Made by a program: the position numbers and the translations under genes. Shown in pieces: positions 52,875 to 60,951 of a stretch of 64,000 nt of DNA. The notes below the pieces were generated by a model that saw only the letters and a list, made by a program, of their open reading frames with translations, was not told where the DNA came from and did not search any database. Numbering within the stretch: the first letter of the stretch is position 1; each line of letters opens with the position of its first letter. The stretch lies in assembly GCA_963774765.1 (NCBI GenBank), contig CAVZGP010000020.1, positions 62,001-126,000 on the forward strand, written 5' to 3'. The DNA is from Sva-07 sp963774765 (lineage in GTDB: Bacteria > Actinomycetota > Acidimicrobiia > Acidimicrobiales > Ilumatobacteraceae).

Positions 52875-54024
52875 ACGGATAGCCGACGTCGGAAGCGGCG
52901 CGGGCAGCGTCGGTGACGCGGAGCGGGGCGAACGTGTCGAGCATCACCGCGACCTCCTCGGTCGATACCGCGTCGAGGCTCGCTTCGATGCTGCCGGGTT
53001 GCGGGCCGTGCACGAATCCGGCCGGGTGGTAGGAGATCGAGCCGACGTCGATGCCCGAGCCGGCGCGGCTCATGAAGTTGCCCGCCGAGTAGAAGAGCAC
53101 CTCGTCGGAGTCGGTGTTCGCGTGGAAGTACGGCACCTTGACGGCATCGGGGTGGAAGTCGAACAGCCGCGGCACGAACGAGCACACCACGGCGCCGGGC
53201 AGTTCGAAGGTCTGATGAACCGGCGGCGGTTGATGCAGCCGACCGACGATCGGCTCGAAGTCGGCGATGTTGAACGCATACGGGTAGAGGCAGCCGTCCC
53301 ACCCGACGACATCGAACGGGTGATGACGGAGGGTGTGGACCGACCAGCCGGCCCGGTTGCGCACCAGCACCCGCACGTCGGTGCCCTCCTCGATCACGAG
53401 CTCGGTCGGCGCGCGCAGGTCGCGCTCGCAGTAGGGAGCGTGTTCCAGGAACTGGCCGGTGCTCGACAGGTACCTCGACGGCGCGGCGACGTGGCCGCGG
53501 CTGGCGATCACGAGCGCCGACAGCGGTTCGGGTCCGGTCACCGTCCAGCGATGCGTGGTCGACGCGGGCACCACGACATAGTCGCCGGGGCCGACATCGA
53601 GTGTGCCGAACACCGACACGAGGCAGCCGCGACCCCGCTGGACGTAGACGAGTTCGTCGCCGATGGCGTTGCGGTACAGCGCGCTGTCGGTGCGCGTGCT
53701 GACCCACGACACCTCGACGTCGTCGTTCGCGAGCAGCGTGACGCGTGCGGTGACGAGGTCGCCGTCGGGCGTGCTGTCGAGTTCGGAAGTGCGGATGTGG
53801 CGCGGTGTGAGCGGAGCGTCGGGCGTCGCCGGATCGTCGCCGACCGGTTCGACGGCATCGATCGCGGTCAGTGCGGAGGGCGAGTGACGGTGATAGAGCA
53901 GCGACGAGCTCGACGAGAAGCCTTCCTGGCCCATCAACTCCTCGGCGAACCGGTGGCCGGAGTCGTCGAGGTGATGCGTGTGCCGCTTCGCCGGCACGTT
54001 GCCGACACGTCGGTAGTTGGCCAT
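52858..54024 (-). CDS. hmgA: homogentisate 1,2-dioxygenase
   Basis: 388 aa, cupin-type. The family sequence TSELDSTPDGDLVTARV and the Fe-site regions PYFHANTDSDEVLFY (His, Glu) and SYHPAGFVHGPQPG (His) are present. Opens the ring of homogentisate to maleylacetoacetate. Read leftward, it is the last gene of hpd-aminotransferase/DinB-fahA-hmgA. Confidence 0.93.
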   Translation of the reverse strand: MANYRRVGNVPAKRHTHHLDDSGHRFAEELMGQEGFSSSSSLLYHRHSPSALTAIDAVEPVGDDPATPDAPLTPRHIRTSELDSTPDGDLVTARVTLLANDDVEVSWVSTRTDSALYRNAIGDELVYVQRGRGCLVSVFGTLDVGPGDYVVVPASTTHRWTVTGPEPLSALVIASRGHVAAPSRYLSSTGQFLEHAPYCERDLRAPTELVIEEGTDVRVLVRNRAGWSVHTLRHHPFDVVGWDGCLYPYAFNIADFEPIVGRLHQPPPVHQTFELPGAVVCSFVPRLFDFHPDAVKVPYFHANTDSDEVLFYSAGNFMSRAGSGIDVGSISYHPAGFVHGPQPGSIEASLDAVSTEEVAVMLDTFAPLRVTDAARAASDVGYPFTWAR

Positions 54025-54025
54025 G

Positions 54026-55282
54026 TCAGTGTCCTCCGTGTTGCTCGTCGACCCCGGCGGGCATGATCGTCCCCGTCACGCTGCCGAGCCCGATGCGCGT
54101 CGCCGGGTCGGCCCCGGCCCACCCTCGCAGCGTGATCGTGTCGCCGTCGGCGAGGAACGTGCGCGTGGCGCCGTCGGCGAGCTGGATCGGTCGCTCGCCG
54201 CGCCACGAGAGTTCGATCAGGCTGCCCTCGGTTCCGGGGTCCGGGCCCGACACCGTGCCCGAGGCGAACAGGTCGCCGGAGCGGACGCTCGCCCCGTTGG
54301 CGGTCATGTGGGCGAGCTGTTGGGCGGCACTCCAGTAGGTGTCGGCGAAGCCGACGGAGCTGATCACGGTGCCGTTCAGCTCCACCTCGAGGTACAGGTC
54401 GAACGCGGTCGGCCCGGTGGTGCGCAGGTAGTCGGCGACGGGCGGATCCTGAGCAGGTGGATCGACTCGGAACGGTTCGAGCGCGTCGAGGGTGACGATC
54501 CACGGTGACATCGACGTGGCGAAGCTCTTGCCGAGGAACGGGCCGAGCGGCTGGTATTCGTAGGCCTGGATGTCGCGGGCCGACCAGTCGTTCACGAGGC
54601 ACAGCCCGAAGAGGTGCTCGTCGGCGTCCGACGTCGCGATCGGGCGGCCGAGATCCGACGGCGCTCCGACGACGAAGCCGACCTCCAGTTCGATGTCGAG
54701 CGCGTTGGTCGGACCGAATCGTGGTTCGCCGTCGACGAGCCGGAGGCCACTCGGGCGGGCGATGTCGGTGCCGTCGGCGACGACGGTGCCCGACCGTCCG
54801 TGGTAGCCGACCGGCAGGTGCCGCCAGTTGGGCAGCAGCGGTTCACCGTCGGGGCGGAACAGCCGGCCGAGGTTCGTGGCGTGGTGCAGCGACGAGTAGA
54901 AGTCGACGTAGTCGCCGACCTCCACGGGCAGCAGCATCGTCAACTCGTCGAGCGGTGTCAGCGACGGCGAGAGCTGCGCCGCCCGTCGATCGTCGGTGAA
55001 CAGTTCGATCAGGTGTCGACGCAACGCGGCGTGTGCCGTGCGACCGGCGGCGGCGAATCCGTTGAGTGTGCCGCGGGCGTCGAGGAGGCCGTACTCGGCC
55101 GGGGTGTCCTCGAGGAATCCGGTGCCGACCGCGTCGGCGAGGTCGAGTGCCTGTTCGCCGATCGCCACGAAGGCACCGACCGTGCCGTCGGTCCGCCGCG
55201 CGACGCCGAATGGCAGGTTGTGGAGCGGGAAGGGCGATCCCGGCGCGATGTCGACCCATGAGGTCAGGGCGTCGTCACCCAT
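54026..55282 (-). CDS. fahA: fumarylacetoacetase
   Basis: 418 aa with the two-domain FAH structure: N-terminal SH3-like region with PFGVARR, and the catalytic part with DFYSSLHHATNLGRLFRP (Asp and catalytic His), the acidic metal site ELEVGFVVGAP and NDWSARDIQAYEYQPLGPFL. Splits fumarylacetoacetate into fumarate and acetoacetate. It overlaps the aminotransferase/DinB gene by 8 nt and is one base from hmgA. Confidence 0.93.
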   Translation of the reverse strand: MGDDALTSWVDIAPGSPFPLHNLPFGVARRTDGTVGAFVAIGEQALDLADAVGTGFLEDTPAEYGLLDARGTLNGFAAAGRTAHAALRRHLIELFTDDRRAAQLSPSLTPLDELTMLLPVEVGDYVDFYSSLHHATNLGRLFRPDGEPLLPNWRHLPVGYHGRSGTVVADGTDIARPSGLRLVDGEPRFGPTNALDIELEVGFVVGAPSDLGRPIATSDADEHLFGLCLVNDWSARDIQAYEYQPLGPFLGKSFATSMSPWIVTLDALEPFRVDPPAQDPPVADYLRTTGPTAFDLYLEVELNGTVISSVGFADTYWSAAQQLAHMTANGASVRSGDLFASGTVSGPDPGTEGSLIELSWRGERPIQLADGATRTFLADGDTITLRGWAGADPATRIGLGSVTGTIMPAGVDEQHGGH

Positions 55283-56909
55283 CGCGGCGCAGCCCGTCGA
55301 GCTGATCGGCGTGCTCGGCGTAGTGGCCCGTCACGAAGTGGCGCAGGAAGCTCCAGATGTCCATGTCGCCAAGTGTCTCGTGTCGGCCTCGTCGCTGCCA
55401 GTCGGCGGTGGTCATCTCCGCCAGGTCGGCGCGGAACGCAGCGATGTCGCGGGTGACGGTGGCGATGTGTTCCTCGGTGGCGACGTGGCGGTGGGTTTCG
55501 ATCATGGCGACGCGCCGAGGGTCGCGTTTCGTGCGGCCGAACGGGACGGGTTCGTTCGTGCCTCCGTCGTTCGTCGCGGTGTCGACGATGAGGCGGAGTT
55601 CGCGCCGCCAGTACGTGCCGAACTCGGCGAGGTGCGCCCAGACCTGTCCGGCGTCCCACTGTTCGCCGGTGGCGTCGTCGGCGCCGGTGAGCCCGAGCGC
55701 CGGTGGTGCGGCGGCGTGGGCCACGAGCCGGGCGAGCACGTCGTCGAGTTGATCGAGATGGTCCGCGACCGACACGGCGAGGTCGCCGGTCGGCAGCTGC
55801 CAGGCGCTGGGGTCGATGTCGACGGCGACCTTCGCGAACGCGTCGAGGAAGCGATCGTTCGTGTCGCTGTCGGCGACCGTCACCCGGAGGCCGACGTCGT
55901 CGAAGGTCCGAGCGACGACACCGAGCCGCTCCAGCCCGCCGCCGACGTCGGTGGACGCGGCGCCGGCGGCGAGCCAGACAAAGTTGCCCTGCGGCTCTGG
56001 AACTCCCCATCCCGAGTGCCGCAGGGCAGAAGTGACACGGGCGCGTTCGCCGACGACCGTCTCCACGCGCTCTCGCATCTCGTCGTCGGCCGCGATGCTC
56101 GCGATCGCGGCGCGTTGGGCGAGGGCGTTGACGGCGAACGGCAGCAGCACGCGGTCGAGCACGTCGACCACCCCGGGCTGAGCGATCGCGTAGCCGACTC
56201 GAAGCGACGCGAGTGCGTGAGCTTTCGAGAAGGTGCGCAGGACGACCACGTTGGCGAACCGCTCGACGAGCGGCGCAGCGCTGCGCACCCGTGGGTCGGT
56301 GACGAACTCGCTGTAGGCCTCGTCGATCACCACGAGACACTCGGGCGGCACGCGCTCGACGAACTCGACGAGTTCGTCGGTGCCGACGGCAGTTCCCGTC
56401 GGATTGTTCGGGTTGGCGATCAGCACCAGCTTGGTGTTCGCGGTGACCGCACCAGCGAGTGCGTCGAGGTCGATGGTCTGGCGGCGCAGCGCGACGGCTG
56501 CAGGATCGGCGCCGACCAGCGAGGTGAAGACCGGGTAGGCCTCGAACGACGGCCAACCGAACGCCACGGCGTCGCCGCGTTCGGCGTACGCCAGCGCGAG
56601 TTGCTGGAGCAGGCCGACCGAGCCGGCCCCCACGGTGACATGGTCGACGGGAACCCCGACGGCAGCGGCGATGACTTCGCGGAGTGCCGTCGCACGATGA
56701 TCGGGGTAGATCGACAGGTCGTGTGTCGCCAGCTCGATTGCTGCGACGACCGACGGGAGCGGCCCGAACGGCAACTCGTTCGAGGCGAGCTTCACGACAT
56801 CGTGGATCCCGTGTTCCGCAGCGACCGCGGCCGACGAGCGTCCCGGACGGTAGGCGGGCATGTCGAGCACCGCGCCGCGTGGACGTGCCCCCGTCACAGG
56901 TTGCGTCAC
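55275..56909 (-). CDS. aromatic aminotransferase fused to a C-terminal DinB-like domain
   Basis: 544 aa. Residues 1-365 are a HisC-like class I/II PLP aminotransferase: NPNNPTG (166-172), DEAYS (Asp196) and the PLP Lys229 in TFSKAHALASLRVGY. Residues ~375-544 are a DinB/YfiT-like four-helix bundle with a plausible metal triad: His426 (WAHLAEFGTYW) and His529-x3-His533 (GHYAEH). The same fold covers mycothiol-dependent maleylpyruvate isomerase. No MaiA homologue is in the cluster, so the DinB half may be the missing maleylacetoacetate isomerase. Coupled by ATGA to hpd. Confidence 0.85.
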   Translation of the reverse strand: MTQPVTGARPRGAVLDMPAYRPGRSSAAVAAEHGIHDVVKLASNELPFGPLPSVVAAIELATHDLSIYPDHRATALREVIAAAVGVPVDHVTVGAGSVGLLQQLALAYAERGDAVAFGWPSFEAYPVFTSLVGADPAAVALRRQTIDLDALAGAVTANTKLVLIANPNNPTGTAVGTDELVEFVERVPPECLVVIDEAYSEFVTDPRVRSAAPLVERFANVVVLRTFSKAHALASLRVGYAIAQPGVVDVLDRVLLPFAVNALAQRAAIASIAADDEMRERVETVVGERARVTSALRHSGWGVPEPQGNFVWLAAGAASTDVGGGLERLGVVARTFDDVGLRVTVADSDTNDRFLDAFAKVAVDIDPSAWQLPTGDLAVSVADHLDQLDDVLARLVAHAAAPPALGLTGADDATGEQWDAGQVWAHLAEFGTYWRRELRLIVDTATNDGGTNEPVPFGRTKRDPRRVAMIETHRHVATEEHIATVTRDIAAFRADLAEMTTADWQRRGRHETLGDMDIWSFLRHFVTGHYAEHADQLDGLRRDG

Positions 56910-58024
56910 AGGTTGCCTCGCCGTTCCTGCTCGTGCTCGATCGACTCGAACAGGGCCTTGAAGTTGCCTTCACCGAAACCGCTCGCGCCGCCGCGCTGGA
57001 TGATCTCGATGAACACCGTCGGCCGATCGGTGATCGGTTCAGTGAAGAGTTGCAGCAGGTGTCCGTCGCTCTCGTTGTCGACGAGGATGCCGAGTTGTTC
57101 GATCGCGTCCCAGGGCACGTCGAGGAATCCGAGCCGGTTGCGGACGTCGTGGAAGTACTCGTCGTTCGCTTCGAGGAACCGGACGCCGCGCGATCGCAGC
57201 GCGGTGATCGCCTGCACGATGTCGCTGGTGCCGAGTGCGATGTGCTGCACCCCCGGCCCGCGGTAGGTGTCGAGGTACTCCTGGATCTGGCTGCGCTTGA
57301 GGCCGGGGGCCGGCTCGTTGAGCGGCATGGTGATGCCGGCGTCGTTGGTCATCACGGTGGATCGCAGGGCGCTGTACTCGGTGGCGATCTGGTGCTCGTC
57401 GAAGTGGCGGAGCTGGCGGAAGCCCATCACGTCCTCGTAGAAGGCGACCCACTCGTCGAGCTTGCCGACCTCGACGTTGCCGACGACGTGGTCGATGCGG
57501 TCGAGGCCCACCGGCGCCCCCGTGGGCGCGGGCGGTAGGCCGGTGGTGACGTAGCCCGGGCAGTAGTGGCCGTGGTAGTCGCGGCGGTCGACGAAGGTGT
57601 GCTTCGTCTCGCCGTAGGTGCCGACGGCGGCGAGGCGCAGCGTGCCGTGGTCGTCGGTCAGTTCGTACGGTTCGCGCACCGAGCGCGCCCCGCGTGCGAT
57701 TGCCGCCTCGTAGGTGCCGGCGGCGTCGTCGACGACGAAGGCGAGGTCTTGCGCGCCGTCGCCGTGTTCGCGCACGTGGGTCCAGATCGGCGAGTCGGGG
57801 GTGAGCCCAGCGGTGACGACGAAACGAATGTCGCCCTGTTCCAACAGGTACGAGGCGACGTCGTCACGTCCGGTCTCCGGGCCGGCGTACGCGGTGACCT
57901 CGAACCCGAAGGCGGCGGTGAGAAAGCCTGCCGTGGCGCGGGCGTTGCCGACATAGAACTCGAGCGAGTCCCAGCACTTCAGCCGTGTTGCCGGCGCGGT
58001 CGTGGTGGCGTCGAGTGTGGTCAT
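56906..58024 (-). CDS. hpd: 4-hydroxyphenylpyruvate dioxygenase
   Basis: 372 aa from ATG 58024, set by GGGGGA 6 nt upstream; the much longer open frame above is antisense and unrelated. Two vicinal-oxygen-chelate domains; Fe ligands are the His of DHVVGNV, the His of VQHIALGT and the Glu of FIEIIQRGG, with the C-terminal GFGEGNFKALFESIE gating helix. Converts 4-hydroxyphenylpyruvate to homogentisate. First gene of the tyrosine operon, divergent from Lrp 58158. Confidence 0.95.
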   Translation of the reverse strand: MTTLDATTTAPATRLKCWDSLEFYVGNARATAGFLTAAFGFEVTAYAGPETGRDDVASYLLEQGDIRFVVTAGLTPDSPIWTHVREHGDGAQDLAFVVDDAAGTYEAAIARGARSVREPYELTDDHGTLRLAAVGTYGETKHTFVDRRDYHGHYCPGYVTTGLPPAPTGAPVGLDRIDHVVGNVEVGKLDEWVAFYEDVMGFRQLRHFDEHQIATEYSALRSTVMTNDAGITMPLNEPAPGLKRSQIQEYLDTYRGPGVQHIALGTSDIVQAITALRSRGVRFLEANDEYFHDVRNRLGFLDVPWDAIEQLGILVDNESDGHLLQLFTEPITDRPTVFIEIIQRGGASGFGEGNFKALFESIEHEQERRGNL

Positions 58025-58061
58025 GCGATGTCCCCCATGGTTGAACGTGGTGCGGGATGCT

Positions 58062-58125
58062 GATTGTCTCGTCGTGCCACAGAACGCGCAATCGATCGGT
58101 ATCGCACTGTGCAGATTGTCTAGTC
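58062..58125. promoter_or_regulatory. direct repeats in the hpd-lrp divergent region
   Basis: GATTGTCT followed after one base by GTC occurs at 58062-58073 and again at 58114-58125, 52 bp apart (about five helical turns). Same-face spacing of this kind suits an Lrp-type protein wrapping DNA between the divergent promoters. No clear -35/-10 pair was identified. Confidence 0.45.
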
Positions 58126-58157
58126 TCGGGCGATGGGGACGCTGGAATGTGGCCACA

Positions 58158-58628
58158 ATGACCAGTGATCGATGGGATGACCTCGATGCTCGGCTGATCG
58201 GTCTGCTGCGCTCGACGCCGAATCTCCCGATCGTCGAGATGGCACGACGGCTCGAGGTCGCGAGGGGGACGGTGCAGGCCCGACTCGATCGGCTGATTCG
58301 CGATGGCGTGATCGTCGGCTTCGGCCCCGACGTCGATCGCACGGCGGCCGGTTTTGGCGTGCTTGCGTTCGCCACGCTCGCGATCGCGCAGGGCAGCGAG
58401 GACCAGATCCTCTCGGGCCTCGATGACATCGCCGAGGTGTTGGAGGTGCACGCCGTCACCGGGCCCGGCGACCTCCATCTGCGCATCGTCGCCCGCTCGA
58501 ACGAGCACCTCCATGACGTGCTGCAACGCATCCTCGAACTCCCCGGCATCACCCGCACCGAGACCCACCTCGCGCTGCACACCTCGATCGACCGAACGGT
58601 CGCCGATCTGGTCGCATCGTCGACCTGA
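58158..58628 (+). CDS. Lrp/AsnC family regulator (right flank of the Phe/Tyr cluster)
   Basis: 156 aa from ATG 58158; the open frame upstream has no family similarity. HTH with LDARLIGLLRSTPNLPIVEM then ARRLEVARGTVQARLDRLI, and RAM domain EVLEVHAVTGPGDLHLRIVA. Same family as 51498 and related in sequence, divergent from hpd, so probably the local regulator of tyrosine degradation. Confidence 0.9.
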   Translation: MTSDRWDDLDARLIGLLRSTPNLPIVEMARRLEVARGTVQARLDRLIRDGVIVGFGPDVDRTAAGFGVLAFATLAIAQGSEDQILSGLDDIAEVLEVHAVTGPGDLHLRIVARSNEHLHDVLQRILELPGITRTETHLALHTSIDRTVADLVASST

Positions 58629-58632
58629 TCGG

Positions 58633-59122
58633 TCAGATCGAGTTCAGGGTGGCCTCGAACAGGTCGAGGGTGGCGGCAGCGAACGCGACCATGTTCGCCT
58701 CGCGGTCGTCGATGCCGGTGAGCACGTGCTGCGTCGCAGTGACGGCACCGGCCACCGCCGCCCAGCAGTGTCCGGCCGGATCGCCGTAGGGGTTCGCGGG
58801 GCCCGCGGCGCCGGCCTCTCCCAGACCCCAGGTGGCGTCGAGGCGCGCCTGCGGCCGATCGTGCGAGGTGGTCGGCGAATGCCTCGGTTGCTCCCCGCAT
58901 TCCCGACGGCCGCTCGACGGCGCCGTGCATCCATGCCCGGTACGCGGCGGCGGTGTAGATCACCGCGCCGCCGAGGTAGTACGCCGATGCGCCAGGCACC
59001 GACAGCAACGCTGCGGAGACCAGACCGCCGGCCGATCCTTCGGCGACGGCGACCGTCTCACCCCGTTCGCGCAGCACAGCGGCGATGCGGTGGGCCGGTT
59101 CGGTCAACGAGGCGTCGAGCAT
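58633..59122 (-). pseudogene. CinA C-terminal family (nicotinamide-nucleotide amidase), frameshifted
   Basis: From ATG 59122 the first part has RIAAVLRERGETVAVAEGSA and GASAYYLGGAVIYT, the PncC amidase opening with its conserved Ser; after an extra base at about 58853-58856 the second frame gives ARLDATWGLGEAGAAGPANP, then TGIDDREANMVAFAA. Removing one base yields 162 aa, the standard length. It would deamidate NMN to NaMN. Again a single insertion disrupts an otherwise intact gene. Confidence 0.8.
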
Positions 59123-59156
59123 TCCGACAGCCTCGCGTAGAGCGAACGCTCGCGGC

Positions 59157-59193
59157 AGCGCAACGTTTGGTGTCAGACACCAAACGTTGCGCT
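59157..59193. repeat. perfect 18-bp-arm palindrome with GTC-N-GAC centre
   Basis: Arms 59157-59174 and 59176-59193 are exact complements around one base. The arm sequence (AGCGCAACGTTTGGTGTC) differs from family A but ends in the same GTC-N-GAC centre. It lies between divergent cinA and the NYN-like gene, 26 bp before the latter's start. Confidence 0.88.
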
Positions 59194-59219
59194 TCGGGCG
59201 GGGGTGCGAGGCTGTACGA

Positions 59220-59591
59220 ATGCTGGTGATCGATGCGGCCAATGTGATCGGGTCGCGGCCGACGGGGTGGTGGCGTGATCGGCCGGGCGCCGCACGACGC
59301 TTCGCCGAACAGGTGCGAGCGGCGGTGACCGCCGGCGCGCTGGAACCTCCCGTGACCGTGGTGCTCGAAGGCCAGTTCCGGCGCGGAGCCGCCGAATCCG
59401 ACCTCGACGGTGTCGTCGTGGCGCACGTGCCCGGCGAGGGCGACGACACGATCGCAGCGATCGCCGCCTCGCACGCCGAGGTTGTCGTCGCCACCGCCGA
59501 CCGCGGGTTGGCCGAGCGGGTGCGAGCGGCGGGCGGCAGCGTCGTCGGGCCGAACTGGCTGCTCGACAAGCTCCTGGCCTGGAACGGCTGA
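59220..59591 (+). CDS. NYN/PIN-like RNase-fold protein
   Basis: 123 aa from ATG 59220. The fold signature is an N-terminal LVIDAANVIGSRP (first catalytic Asp), a middle EGDDTIAAIAA acidic motif and a C-terminal VVATADRGLAERVRAAGG (ADRxL). This is the NYN/YacP-type PIN-superfamily nuclease arrangement with all four acidic positions plausible. Target RNA unknown. No partner gene is translationally coupled. Confidence 0.75.
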   Translation: MLVIDAANVIGSRPTGWWRDRPGAARRFAEQVRAAVTAGALEPPVTVVLEGQFRRGAAESDLDGVVVAHVPGEGDDTIAAIAASHAEVVVATADRGLAERVRAAGGSVVGPNWLLDKLLAWNG

Positions 59592-59636
59592 TGGTGAGCA
59601 GCCGAGAGACAGCATCTGGGCACACGGTCGACGACG

Positions 59637-59756
59637 CTGGCCGACTTCTACATCGGCGCCCACGCAGCGGTTGCGGACCTCGAGCTCCTGACACGGGACG
59701 TCAGGCGCTACCGCACCTCCTTCCCCACGGTCCGCCTGGTTTCACCGACCTCGTAG
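59637..59756 (+). pseudogene. C-terminal remnant of a PIN-domain (VapC) toxin
   Basis: 40 codons ending at TAG 59756 read LADFYIGAHAAVADLELLTR followed by DVRRYRTSFPTVRLV, matching the last third of VapC toxins (D-x-IGAHA, LLTRD-RRYR--FP). No start or N-terminal catalytic Asp lies upstream in this frame; the preceding bases belong to another frame. A second VapC scar besides 43278. Confidence 0.65.
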
Positions 59757-59843
59757 GTCGTTCTCGACGACCGGTGTGGACCTCGGGCCCTGCCAGTGGC
59801 TGCCGACGAGGCGAAGACTGGTGGGTGACGGAAGGAGGACGAC

Positions 59844-60377
59844 ATGGACACTCGGACGAACGAGCCGCCAAAGTTGCCGCCGGCGTGGTTCAAGCACCTC
59901 TTCTGGCGGGTCCACCGATTCGCGTACCGCATCCTCGGCCCACGCGTGTTGTGGACCCCGCAGAGCAAGCGCGGTTGGGGCGCGATGCACCTGAGGACGG
60001 TCGGCCGGAAGTCGGGCGAACCGCGCGGCGTCATCGTCGGGTACATCGAGGACGATTCGTCACCCGTCGTGCTCGCGATGAACGGCTGGGACGAAGGTCG
60101 GCCGGCGTGGTGGTTGAACCTCGAGGCACATCCCGACGTGGTCATCCGGCGCAAGGGTGAGCCGGAGCGCCCGGTGCGTGCCCGCAGGGTCGAGGGCGAC
60201 GAGCGCGATCGCCTGTGGCACCGGTGGGCCGCCATCGACGAGGGGCTCGACGCCTACGCCGCTGCCCGTCGGGCCGACACGCCGGTCGTCGTCTTCGAAC
60301 CGCTCGAAACCCCGCTGCACCGACGATCTGACACATCACTACGGAATACGTCCCGGAATCCGGGACGTATTCCGTAA
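59844..60377 (+). CDS. nitroreductase/deazaflavin-dependent (DDN-like) family protein
   Basis: 177 aa. Split beta-barrel F420-binding family: LWTPQSKRGWGAMHLRTVGR then KSGEPRGVIVGYIE near residues 35-65 and NGWDEGRPAWWLNLEAHPDV, the usual DDN signature (R--G-PR, W--NL-A-P). Reduces quinones or nitro-compounds with F420H2. The natural end is near VVVFEPLETPL; the last ~18 residues come from the palindrome at 60340-60376 that the frame reads through. Confidence 0.85.
   Translation: MDTRTNEPPKLPPAWFKHLFWRVHRFAYRILGPRVLWTPQSKRGWGAMHLRTVGRKSGEPRGVIVGYIEDDSSPVVLAMNGWDEGRPAWWLNLEAHPDVVIRRKGEPERPVRARRVEGDERDRLWHRWAAIDEGLDAYAAARRADTPVVVFEPLETPLHRRSDTSLRNTSRNPGRIP
60340..60376. repeat. perfect 17-bp-arm hairpin at the 3' end of the DDN-like gene
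   Basis: Arms 60340-60356 (TACGGAATACGTCCCGG) and 60360-60376 are exact complements with a 3-nt loop. The host frame runs through both arms and stops immediately after, giving SLRNTSRNPGRIP as a tail. Sequence unrelated to families A and B. Probably a later insertion or a terminator overlapping the gene end. Confidence 0.85.
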
Positions 60378-60408
60378 TGAACTGCAGTCGGCGAACTCGG
60401 CCCGAGGT

Positions 60409-60951
60409 TCAGGTGAGCGCGAGGAGGCGAGCGACGCGGGGGTCGTCGGGTCCGAGGTAGTGCACGAGCACACCGGCGACGGCCTCGATGTCGAGGGTGC
60501 CGGCGGCCTGCATCTCCTCGAGATCGGCCCAGTCCTTCGTGCGGTCGAAGAAGGCCTTGAACACCGCCAGGTCTCTGCAGGCGAGGAACGGGACATCGTG
60601 TCCCGCGAAGGGTTCGGTTCGGGTGCGCCCGCCGGCGTCGAGGTGGAACGGCGTGGTGTCGAGGAACACGTCGACCGGAGTGTTCGTCCACCAGAGGCGG
60701 GCCTGACCGTCGGCTTCGAGTTGCGCGACCGCCTCGTCTGTGGCCGAGATCCCAGGAGGCAACGCCGCGAGGAGATCGGCGGTGTGCTCAGACGGGACGA
60801 ACACGTTGAGGTCGATGTCGATGGTGCCGCGGGCGCGTTGCGTGCACCACGCGAGCGCCAGCGCTCCACCGAATGCGTGAGGCAGGCGGGCCGTGTCGAG
60901 CGCCTCGTGGATGGCGACGATCTTGTCGGCCAAGGAGGGCGCGTCGGTCAT
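60409..60951 (-). CDS. nucleotidyltransferase-fold (AbiEii/DUF6036-like) toxin candidate
   Basis: 180 aa. The catalytic core of minimal nucleotidyltransferases is present: GGALALAW at 28-35 (GG) followed by TIDIDLNVFV with Asp45 and Asp47. The remainder is helical with WADLEEMQAAG typical of AbiEii-related toxins. Coupled by ATGA to an upstream XRE-family gene with its own operator, the usual antitoxin-toxin order. Activity against tRNA, as in MenT toxins, would be an inference. Confidence 0.75.
   Translation of the reverse strand: MTDAPSLADKIVAIHEALDTARLPHAFGGALALAWCTQRARGTIDIDLNVFVPSEHTADLLAALPPGISATDEAVAQLEADGQARLWWTNTPVDVFLDTTPFHLDAGGRTRTEPFAGHDVPFLACRDLAVFKAFFDRTKDWADLEEMQAAGTLDIEAVAGVLVHYLGPDDPRVARLLALT

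Noticed and set aside
56906..59623. 905-aa minus-strand open frame upstream of hpd
   Set aside because: Only the last 372 codons are HPPD; the rest is antisense to the Lrp gene and part of the frameshifted cinA.
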